IMG/VR virus record: IMGVR_UViG_3300005590_000085
Coordinates: 1 to 20,906 of that record
Reading direction: 5' to 3' (one strand)
Length of the DNA stretch: 20,906 nt
Source of the DNA: a virus
The position numbers and the translations under genes were made by a program. The notes beneath the pieces are model-generated. The model was not told the origin of the DNA. It made no database searches and saw only the letters and a list, made by a program, of their open reading frames with translations. Each line of letters begins with the position of its first letter. Position 1 is the stretch's first letter. Shown one piece after another: positions 13,897-18,652 of the stretch.

Positions 13897-13943
13897 AAGC
13901 TGGTCACGTAGTGAGTAGCAAACAACTAACAATCGGAGAAAAT

Positions 13944-14246
13944 ATGTATAAAGGGATAAAAATAAATTCTACAGGTGATGTATCCAGAGATATTGAAATT
14001 AAGGGATCTTATAATTACAGTGGATCTGGATTAGGAAGTTTCAATAACTTCAGTCAGTGGCCTTCAATACAGGCTAGGATTCCAATGCCAGCGGGTAGGG
14101 AAGACTTGAGAGATAAACTGGCTAATAAAATAGTCGAACTAGTAAATAGTTTTATAGAGGAAAATGATTTATTGAATGACCAAACTGTCAGAACAAGAGA
14201 GAATACTAGAGAAGAAGTTTGGGCTGAATATGGGTTAGAAGAATGA
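13944..14246 (+). CDS. Hypothetical protein, 100 aa
   Basis: The start is set at ATG 13944 because CGGAGAAAAT precedes it; an in-frame GTG at 13911 has no ribosome site. The leader (AGCAAACAACTAACAATCGGAG) is of the same A/C-rich style as the three repeated leaders upstream. The protein has a Gly/Ser/Asn-rich first half (GSYNYSGSGLGSFNNFSQW) and an acidic helical second half (REDLRDKLANKIVELVNSFIEENDLL). It shows no family I recognise. Its stop overlaps the next mini-gene by ATGA. Confidence 0.7.
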   Translation: MYKGIKINSTGDVSRDIEIKGSYNYSGSGLGSFNNFSQWPSIQARIPMPAGREDLRDKLANKIVELVNSFIEENDLLNDQTVRTRENTREEVWAEYGLEE

Positions 14247-14329
14247 AAAGAATAATTGCAGTCCTATCAATAACCGCCCTGTATTGGGCGGCTTTTTATA
14301 TCCAAAATTTCAGTGAGGTGAAACTATGA
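14243..14329 (+). CDS. 28-aa membrane mini-protein containing a terminator in its reading frame
   Basis: ATG at 14243 overlaps the previous stop (ATGA) and its own stop overlaps the next ATG (ATGA at 14326), so it fits exactly between two genes. The peptide has two basic residues, then a hydrophobic segment (IIAVLSITALYWAAFYI) and a short polar tail, as in phage membrane peptides. No separate ribosome site is evident, so translation would be coupled. The frame contains a full intrinsic terminator (14274-14297). Either the peptide is real and translation controls termination, or the frame is a fortunate open stretch across a terminator. Confidence 0.5.
   Translation: MKRIIAVLSITALYWAAFYIQNFSEVKL
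14274..14297 (+). terminator. Intrinsic terminator inside the mini-ORF
   Basis: CCGCCC pairs with GGGCGG around a 6-base loop, followed by CTTTTT. Strong GC stem plus T5 tract. It would separate the 13944 gene from the zinc-finger gene unless ribosomes melt the stem. Confidence 0.75.
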
Positions 14330-14568
14330 AAAACTGGTGTAAAAATCCCAATTGTATGAACTATCGAGAAAATAAATACTCTCCTAAACAAAGTTTTTGC
14401 ACTCCCCATTGTAGGGACGATTATCAAGTAGAACATTTTAAAAGAGTGATGGCAGTTAAGAATATAAAGTTAACTGCTGATAGACTTGAAATAACAGAGA
14501 AAAAAGCCCGCACTTGGCTTTACAGGTACTTCCAAACAGGTGTTAAGCCTAAAATATCTAGTTTATAA
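14326..14568 (+). CDS. Zinc-finger and helix-turn-helix protein
   Basis: An 80-residue protein with four cysteines arranged C5-x4-C10-x14-C25-x3-C29 (WCKNPNC ... FCTPHCRDDY), a zinc-knuckle or treble-clef-like arrangement. A segment that looks like a helix-turn-helix follows (LTADRLEITEKKARTWLYRY, residues about 49-68). It is probably a small DNA-binding regulator; the target is unknown. GAGGTG ribosome site; coupled by ATGA to the mini-gene. Its last 6 bases overlap tail to tail with the leftward terminase small subunit gene (14563). Confidence 0.72.
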   Translation: MKNWCKNPNCMNYRENKYSPKQSFCTPHCRDDYQVEHFKRVMAVKNIKLTADRLEITEKKARTWLYRYFQTGVKPKISSL

Positions 14569-15141
14569 GTCCCACGGCTCCGATTCATTGTCGGAGTCTT
14601 TCACATCTTCACCCTTGGAGCCGATAGGATTCACTACTATTTCAGCATCTTCAATAACAGGCTCGTCTAAGAATGATTCATAGGGTAGAGCCTGTTTATT
14701 CAAGGTCAAGGCGTTCTCAGAAATTTTCCCAGCTCCAACTTCATCATGGTCAAGGTGTTTTGGAACTATTTGTCCTTCAACGTCTGGAAGTGCTGTAGGA
14801 ACTCCAGTATCAATAACAATAGTAAGGCCTTCCTTTCCAATGAGAGCTGTATTCTCTTTGAATTGATCTGGAAAGAAGTTTTTAAGAGCAAAAATTGTAG
14901 TGGCCGGAGCACCTTTGATAGTCCCATCAGATTGCTGAAGTACAATATCTTCCCACTTACTCATCTGACATAACATTCCAAGCTCTTTAGCGTTGGCCCA
15001 TTCAGGTATATGTTTCTCCCACCTTTTCATAGTACTCAAGGTAACTTTAATTTCAGCTCCAAACGTAGCATAAGACTTTCCCTTGCTCATGTGTACAAGT
15101 AAGTCTTCACAATATAGTAAATCAAATTTAGTAATTCCCAC
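14563..15141 (-). CDS. terS: Terminase small subunit
   Basis: A 192-residue protein with the small-terminase pattern: a helix-turn-helix region SYATFGAEIKVTLSTMKRWEKHIPEWANAKELG (in pieces, residues about 23-55), then MSKWEDIVLQ, and ATTIFALKNFFPDQFKEN, the usual FALKN(R/F)(F)P..(W/F)KE segment. The C-terminal third is acidic and probably disordered (GEDVKDSDNESEPWDL). It recognises the phage DNA packaging site and regulates TerL. The GTG start at 15141 has GGGAGAAG 5 bases upstream, inside the HNH gene, with which it overlaps by 14 bases. It is on the opposite strand from its neighbours and about 4 kb from terL, an uncommon layout. Confidence 0.85.
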   Translation of the reverse strand: MGITKFDLLYCEDLLVHMSKGKSYATFGAEIKVTLSTMKRWEKHIPEWANAKELGMLCQMSKWEDIVLQQSDGTIKGAPATTIFALKNFFPDQFKENTALIGKEGLTIVIDTGVPTALPDVEGQIVPKHLDHDEVGAGKISENALTLNKQALPYESFLDEPVIEDAEIVVNPIGSKGEDVKDSDNESEPWDL

Positions 15142-15532
15142 GGCTGCTTCTCCCTCTTAAGCCTTTCTTCTTACCTCTAAAACGCATAGTCTTATTGGCA
15201 TGACATCCCTTACATAATACTTGAAGATTATCTTTATCGCAAAACAGGGCTTTTATCCAGAGAATGAGACTCTCCTCATCCATTTTTGAAGGTGTTGGGA
15301 GATTTTTGGCCACTTCAACGATATGGTCAACTTCCACATTGTCATTATCAAAAAGATTTTTACAATCATTACATCTAAATTTAACTTTATATTTAATCTT
15401 CCCATTTTTGTGCCGTCCAATTTTTACACGTTTCTTAGATTCTGCTAACACTTCATTGCGAACATGCCATATAATAGAAGCCTGTCTCAATTGGTTCTGG
15501 ATTAATTTGACTGTTCTGGTATCAATGTGCAT
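15128..15532 (-). CDS. HNH endonuclease beside terminase small subunit
   Basis: A 134-residue protein with a zinc-stabilised HNH fold: FRCNDC (C54, C57), VEVDHIVEVAKN (D69-H70), then DNLQVLCKGCHANKT (N102, C107, C110, H111). The N-terminal 50 residues are basic and the C-terminus is a run of basic residues (RFRGKKKGLRGRSSRG). HNH proteins next to terminase genes are required for DNA cleavage at packaging sites in several phages, which makes a packaging role likelier than a homing role here; that is inference. It has no good ribosome site before its ATG and starts only 35 bases from the divergent gene at 15568. Confidence 0.88.
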   Translation of the reverse strand: MHIDTRTVKLIQNQLRQASIIWHVRNEVLAESKKRVKIGRHKNGKIKYKVKFRCNDCKNLFDNDNVEVDHIVEVAKNLPTPSKMDEESLILWIKALFCDKDNLQVLCKGCHANKTMRFRGKKKGLRGRSSRGNY

Positions 15533-15567
15533 GATGTATTTTTAACAGTAACAACGGGAGAAGTAAA

Positions 15568-16116
15568 ATGAAGATCAGTTTAGAAGATTTTAAGAAAGGC
15601 TGTAACGAGGTCAAATGGGACGGGAAAGTCCACCATCCACCACTAACCTACAATTTCAATGTGCATGGTGCTCGAGTTGATTTACGAGATTTTGTAAGGA
15701 CTTGCTTGAGTTTTACGGCCATTACAATTATGAGTGAGAAATTTCAAGATGTTATTTTAGATAGTAATGCTTTCACTCAGTATGGTTTGAGTAATCGAGA
15801 AGTTTATCGAAAGTTAATTACTGGGGAAGGATTCTATACTGGGGAAGAACTTGAGACAGATATCTCGTTAGAAGAGGATCCAACTAGAACTAAGTTCAAC
15901 TACTGTGATGAGTTTATAAGTGATGTTACTTTCTTAACTCAAAACTCAGTATTTAGAAGAATTGAAACTATATCTCAAATCGTTGAGAAGATTGTGTCTG
16001 AGTATTGTTTTAGCTATGTAACTCAAGAATGGTATTTGGTAGAGGAGATCTCAAAAGCCGCTAAATATATCTCTGTGGCCCTTATGACTAGAAACGTAGA
16101 GAACGGTGATAAATGA
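15568..16116 (+). CDS. Hypothetical protein, 182 aa
   Basis: No family recognised. Mixed alpha/beta look: a polar N-terminus with a GKVHHPPLTYNFNVHGARVDLRDFVR block, a hydrophobic LSFTAITI stretch, and a helical C-terminus (RRIETISQIVEKIVSEYCF). It has a GGGAGAAG site 5 bases before the ATG, in an A/C-rich leader like those at 12.2-13.9 kb. Its stop overlaps the regulator gene (ATGA), so they form a pair. Confidence 0.8.
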   Translation: MKISLEDFKKGCNEVKWDGKVHHPPLTYNFNVHGARVDLRDFVRTCLSFTAITIMSEKFQDVILDSNAFTQYGLSNREVYRKLITGEGFYTGEELETDISLEEDPTRTKFNYCDEFISDVTFLTQNSVFRRIETISQIVEKIVSEYCFSYVTQEWYLVEEISKAAKYISVALMTRNVENGDK

Positions 16117-16442
16117 CACTCAGAGAGTTTATTAAAGAGTATGGAATAGTGGCCACTGATATGGCTCGGGCGTGTGAGATTGAATACTCTACGTTCCGAA
16201 CTTATATTGGAGGCCATCGTACTCCTAACCTTAGAGCCGCTATTAAAATCGTTTTACAGACTGGTGGACTTGTTACTATGGAAGACCTCTTAAGAAAGGA
16301 TCAGCCCTTAATGAGAGAGTCTAATCCACTGGAGAGATGGGAGCCTAGAAAGCTTAAAACTAATCGTAAAGTTAAGATAGCTGGAGACATTAGAAAGGGC
16401 CATTATCGTAAGATTTATTTTCATGCTCATAGTCAACTATAA
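16113..16442 (+). CDS. Cro/CI-like helix-turn-helix regulator
   Basis: A 109-residue protein. Residues 2-60 (LREFIKEYGIVATDMARACEIEYSTFRTYIGGHRTPNLRAAIKIVLQTGGLVTMEDLL, in pieces) have the XRE-type pattern of five helices, with an ATDMARACEIEYSTFRTYI helix-turn-helix and the GGHRTPNLRAA third-helix end. The C-terminal 45 residues are strongly basic (RKLKTNRKVKIAGDIRKGHYRK) and may bind nucleic acid. It probably regulates the neighbouring non-coding region, which has a 15-bp palindrome (16837-16851). Its stop is immediately followed by a sigma70-like promoter. Confidence 0.85.
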   Translation: MTLREFIKEYGIVATDMARACEIEYSTFRTYIGGHRTPNLRAAIKIVLQTGGLVTMEDLLRKDQPLMRESNPLERWEPRKLKTNRKVKIAGDIRKGHYRKIYFHAHSQL

Positions 16443-16443
16443 A

Positions 16444-16471
16444 TTGACAATACATATTTTTCTGATATTCT
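16444..16471 (+). promoter_or_regulatory. Sigma70-like promoter with extended -10
   Basis: TTGACA (16444-16449), a 16-base spacer and TATTCT (16466-16471), preceded by TGA that gives an extended TGn -10. It begins at the regulator stop codon and reads into the repeat region. Confidence 0.75.
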
Positions 16472-16555
16472 AAACGGGTTTCAACTTCAAATTGGAACTC
16501 AAAATACCGCAAACAAAAAACCTAAAAAACCATAAAAATTAAAAAAGTGAAAGTT

Positions 16556-16819
16556 CGTGTCCCGAGGGTGGGGACACAAAAATATATATAGAAGTATTTA
16601 TATAAAAAACACCTATAGGAATCAACTACTTACAGCTCTAAAGGGACACGGGGACACGAAAAACAGCGATTTTTCAAAAAACGTGGGGACACGAAACGTA
16701 TATTCCGGCCAAAATTTCGAGATAAACCCTTTTTGTTTAGATGAGATTTCAATAAGTTAAACAGTGTAAACATGTTTTATACGGTGCATAACGGGACACG
16801 AAAAGGGGCCTCGTGTCCC
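16556..16819. repeat. Seven dispersed GGGACAC(G) repeats (iteron-like)
   Basis: Copies: 16556-16563 (-), 16571-16577 (+), 16643-16650 (+), 16651-16658 (+), 16686-16693 (+), 16793-16800 (+) and 16812-16819 (-). Most extend to GGGGACACGAAA. The first two and the last two form inverted pairs (hairpins with 7- and 11-base loops), and copies 3-4 are directly adjacent. AT-rich tracts (16578-16615, 16700-16780) lie between them. Such spacing suggests binding sites for an initiator or repressor, or REP-like elements. Confidence 0.85.
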
Positions 16820-16835
16820 CACGTTTTTCGTTTTT
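16793..16835 (+). terminator. Hairpin of the last repeat pair, terminator-like
   Basis: GGGACACG and CGTGTCCC pair over an 11-base loop; T5 tracts follow at 16824-16828 and 16831-16835. The distance from stem to first T tract is longer than ideal. It could end transcripts from the 16444 promoter, leaving a short non-coding RNA of about 350 bases. Confidence 0.45.
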
Positions 16836-16836
16836 G

Positions 16837-16851
16837 ATCTAATTATTAGAT
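16837..16851. promoter_or_regulatory. 15-bp palindrome ATCTAAT-T-ATTAGAT
   Basis: Perfect palindrome about one base, just upstream of a weak promoter. Plausible operator for the Cro-like protein encoded at 16113. Confidence 0.5.
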
Positions 16852-16857
16852 AGATCT

Positions 16858-16884
16858 TTGTTCAACGATAGCAATTCTTATACT
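16858..16884 (+). promoter_or_regulatory. Weak promoter upstream of the replication operon
   Basis: TATACT (16879-16884) with TTGTTC 15 bases upstream. The overlap with the palindrome region suggests repression. Spacing is not ideal. Confidence 0.35.
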
Positions 16885-16942
16885 GTACGGCCCGAGTCTG
16901 ATCCGATACTTTTGCTTCAACAAAAATTAAGTTTTGACAACC

Positions 16943-16965
16943 GAGAGGTGATTCACCCCGCCTCT
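16943..16965 (+). ncRNA. Structured RNA segment upstream of the tRNA-like element
   Basis: GGTG-att-CACC forms a short hairpin nested in AGA...TCT, or alternatively AGAGG pairs with CCTCT. A second paired element, GGGAGGG/CCCTCCC (17015-17021 with 17055-17061), follows. Together with the tRNA-like element they suggest a structured leader transcript; no known RNA family is recognised. Confidence 0.3.
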
Positions 16966-17067
16966 TGATCCAACCGCTTAGGTTTCTGGGTTTGTTGACT
17001 TGTAACTTGGGGAAGGGAGGGTAAGTATAGGAGGCCTTGAGCTGACCTAGAAAGCCCTCCCACTTAT

Positions 17068-17178
17068 GGCCTAGAGTAGCGTGAACAGAGGAGTGATCGC
17101 CAAAGCTAGATATTGAGTTTAGGTAGAGACTAGCAGACTCTTTGACCTGATCTTACGGTTCGAATCCGTCCTAGGCCC
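17068..17178 (+). tRNA. tRNA-like element, unusually long, anticodon unresolved
   Basis: GGCCTAG (17068-17074) pairs perfectly with CTAGGCC (17171-17177) as an acceptor stem. It sits directly against a canonical T-arm (ACGG-TTCGAAT-CCGT, 17155-17169), followed by CCA-like CCCA. The total of 111 bases is well above a normal 75-95. A D-arm-like element (GCG...CGC, 17079-17100, with TA before it) is present. Two anticodon-arm candidates exist: 17106-17122, 5 bp with loop TATTGAG but lacking U33, and 17125-17141, 4 bp plus a mismatch with loop CTAGCAG and a normal U33. It could be a class II-like, degenerate or regulatory tRNA mimic. The ligase-Ia-like gene starts 18 bases later. Confidence 0.42.
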
Positions 17179-17195
17179 CACTTTATTGGAGAGAG

Positions 17196-17456
17196 ATGTT
17201 TGAATTAAATAATGAAGAGAGATGCAAAATAACAAATGCCATTCACTGTACTTATAAGTTTGAGAGAACTGAAGAGGGCGTGGATAAATTGGAGCAGCTT
17301 ATTTTGATGGCCAAAGATTGTTACTACGCTGGCTATCCTTTTCTAACTGACAGTGCTTATGATCAGCTAGAAGAATTATTGAGAAAGAGAAGACCGGACA
17401 GCAAAGTGCTAGAGAAAGTAGGCCATGATATTGGCGAGAGTGAATGGGATCTGTAG
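17196..17456 (+). CDS. Stand-alone protein like domain Ia of NAD-dependent DNA ligase
   Basis: 86 residues. DCYYAGYPFLTDSAYDQLEELLRKRRPDSKVLEKVG (in pieces, residues 41-76) matches the N-terminal Ia domain of LigA: paired Tyr (43-44), TD-x-x-YD (51-56), then P-DS...VG. In LigA this domain binds the nicotinamide part of NAD+. Here the adenylation and OB-fold domains are absent, so the protein cannot ligate by itself. It could act with another ligase piece, bind NAD or host LigA, or be a domain reused for another role. Good GGAGAGAG ribosome site; first gene of the replication operon. Confidence 0.62.
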   Translation: MFELNNEERCKITNAIHCTYKFERTEEGVDKLEQLILMAKDCYYAGYPFLTDSAYDQLEELLRKRRPDSKVLEKVGHDIGESEWDL

Positions 17457-17467
17457 GAGATATATAT

Positions 17468-17674
17468 ATGAAAGAAAGAATTAAGTTTGATTTTCATGGA
17501 GTGATGGTAACTGGAACAGCTATAGCCTATGAAGGCAGTGAAGTGGGAGAATATTTTTTAGTAAGGCTGGACGCTAGATGTGTAGAAGAGGGGGGGAGTT
17601 TCTACGTGTTTTGTCCTATTGTTGAAGCTCAGCCGATTGAACTTAACGATTGCAAAGCGGGGTTAGACCTATGA
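17468..17674 (+). CDS. Hypothetical protein, 68 aa
   Basis: The start is set at ATG 17468, 8 bases after TAGGAGA; an ATG 8 codons upstream would overlap the previous gene and has no ribosome site. The sequence is beta-rich (KFDFHGVMVTGTAIAYEG, EYFLVRLDARCV, SFYVFCPIVEAQPIEL), probably a small barrel. No family recognised. Stop overlaps the next start by ATGA. Confidence 0.72.
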   Translation: MKERIKFDFHGVMVTGTAIAYEGSEVGEYFLVRLDARCVEEGGSFYVFCPIVEAQPIELNDCKAGLDL

Positions 17675-17913
17675 ATCATAAGAAAAATTATTACGTTATC
17701 AAAGGCTATAAATTAAAAATAAATAAACTTGAAAAAGAAAAGCAAGACTTGCAAAAGAAGTTAAAAGAAATTGAGGATTACTGCACTACAAGCAGAGGAT
17801 TTAATTTAAGCGTTATGTGGGCCGCAGTTATTTATGCCATCATTAACGGGATAAGTTTTACGGACTCTCCTAGACACTATGTAAATAAACTATTGATGGA
17901 GGAGCAACAATGA
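17671..17913 (+). CDS. Coiled-coil small protein, 80 aa
   Basis: The start at ATG 17671 overlaps the previous stop (ATGA). Residues 12-37 (KLKINKLEKEKQDLQKKLKEIED) have a strong coiled-coil heptad pattern, followed by a hydrophobic segment VMWAAVIYAIINGISF that could be membrane-embedded or a helix core. No family recognised. Coupled to the next gene by ATGA after GGAGGAG. Confidence 0.72.
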   Translation: MNHKKNYYVIKGYKLKINKLEKEKQDLQKKLKEIEDYCTTSRGFNLSVMWAAVIYAIINGISFTDSPRHYVNKLLMEEQQ

Positions 17914-18092
17914 GTGATGCAGCCTACGTAAAAGAACTTCAAAACTATGTGGACAGACTTTTGATACATAAAAAGAGATCCAACAACAAAGAAAAAATTG
18001 CTGTCTTAGATAAGAAAATAAGATCAACTCAGTGTGTGATCGACCTATATGAAAAAATGGGCGTTACACCTACAAATAAGAAATTGAATTAA
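17910..18092 (+). CDS. Hypothetical helical protein, 60 aa
   Basis: Two predicted helices with Lys/Asp-rich sequence (AYVKELQNYVDRLLIHKKRS; EKIAVLDKKIRSTQCVIDLYEKM). It has a GGAGGAG site and a 4-base overlap with the upstream coiled-coil gene. Function unknown. Confidence 0.7.
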   Translation: MSDAAYVKELQNYVDRLLIHKKRSNNKEKIAVLDKKIRSTQCVIDLYEKMGVTPTNKKLN

Positions 18093-18101
18093 GGAGAGAA
18101 T

Positions 18102-18428
18102 GTGAGGGAATCGAATTTTATAAAAAAATGTGATAGAGCTGCTGAGTACTCTCTTACTCAGACAAGCGGAGGGGCTTGCAAAACACTAGGCGAGGTTTTT
18201 GGGAATAAAGTTTTCTGGGGAGAGCACCTACCTACTGATGGAGTTAAAAGGGGAGAGTATGGATGGGACAATCGACTGAGAGACCTTTACTACAATCTAT
18301 TCAAGCCCTTCACCTCCTCGATTTTTTGGTGGGCTGACAATTCAAAAGAGAGTCAAGAGGAGAGGCTATATACTATCCTCTTGTTTAAAGAATATTGTTT
18401 AACAACTGAAATTTATAAGGAGTGGTAG
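18102..18428 (+). CDS. Hypothetical protein, 108 aa
   Basis: GTG start at 18102 with AAGGAGAG a few bases before it; an ATG at 18100 is followed directly by a stop. Aromatic-rich (GEYGWDNRLRDLYYNLFKPF, SIFWWADNSKES). No family recognised. Its TAG stop overlaps the next GTG by one base. Confidence 0.72.
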   Translation: MRESNFIKKCDRAAEYSLTQTSGGACKTLGEVFGNKVFWGEHLPTDGVKRGEYGWDNRLRDLYYNLFKPFTSSIFWWADNSKESQEERLYTILLFKEYCLTTEIYKEW

Positions 18429-18652
18429 TGAATAGTCAGACGTGGTACGAGCAAATATTGGTAAGAATGGAGAAGCTAAGAAAAAGACTTGATATAGTTA
18501 AGGGCTCCGATAAGATTTGTAAAAGAGATGCTGAGCAAAGTTTAAAGTCAGCAATATATAATTTAAGTAGGTGGAAGCTTTTTATGGAAGAATATCCCCA
18601 ATTCAAAACAATAACTACACCCTATAGAGAAAGATTAACTGAGGCTAACTAA
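18428..18652 (+). CDS. Hypothetical helical protein, 74 aa
   Basis: The start is set at GTG 18428, 5 bases after AAGGAG and overlapping the previous stop; the GTG two codons upstream falls inside the ribosome site. Helical and basic (EQILVRMEKLRKRLDIVKG, DAEQSLKSAIYNLSRWKLFMEEY). TAATG overlap with the helicase gene suggests linked expression, perhaps as a small partner. Function unknown. Confidence 0.72.
   Translation: MNSQTWYEQILVRMEKLRKRLDIVKGSDKICKRDAEQSLKSAIYNLSRWKLFMEEYPQFKTITTPYRERLTEAN

Larger units (their letters stand above)
16443..17067. other. Non-coding control region, candidate replication origin
   Basis: No gene is supported here; the single frame (16557-16760) is made of the repeats themselves and has no ribosome site. 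The region holds a promoter (16444-16471), seven GGGACAC(G) copies with AT-rich DNA between them (16556-16819), a 15-bp palindrome (16837-16851), a second weaker promoter (16858-16884) and hairpins near 16943-16965 and 17015-17061. It is flanked by a regulator gene and the replication operon, which is the usual place for a phage origin. Confidence 0.6.

Noticed and set aside
13911-13943. GTG 13911 as start of the 100-aa gene
   Set aside because: No ribosome site there, whereas CGGAGAAAAT precedes ATG 13944; the upstream part is leader sequence of the repeated type.
16557-16760. 67-codon + strand frame across the GGGACAC repeats
   Set aside because: No ribosome site, low-complexity sequence produced by the repeats themselves, and it crosses the likely origin.
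17015-17061. GGGAGGG/CCCTCCC pairing as a second tRNA acceptor stem
   Set aside because: Only 33 bases lie between the arms and no T-arm is present; more likely a simple RNA stem.
17130-17178. 3' part of the tRNA-like sequence as a phage integration (attP) site
   Set aside because: No integrase is visible, and a perfectly matching 5' acceptor strand is present upstream, which an attP fragment would not need.
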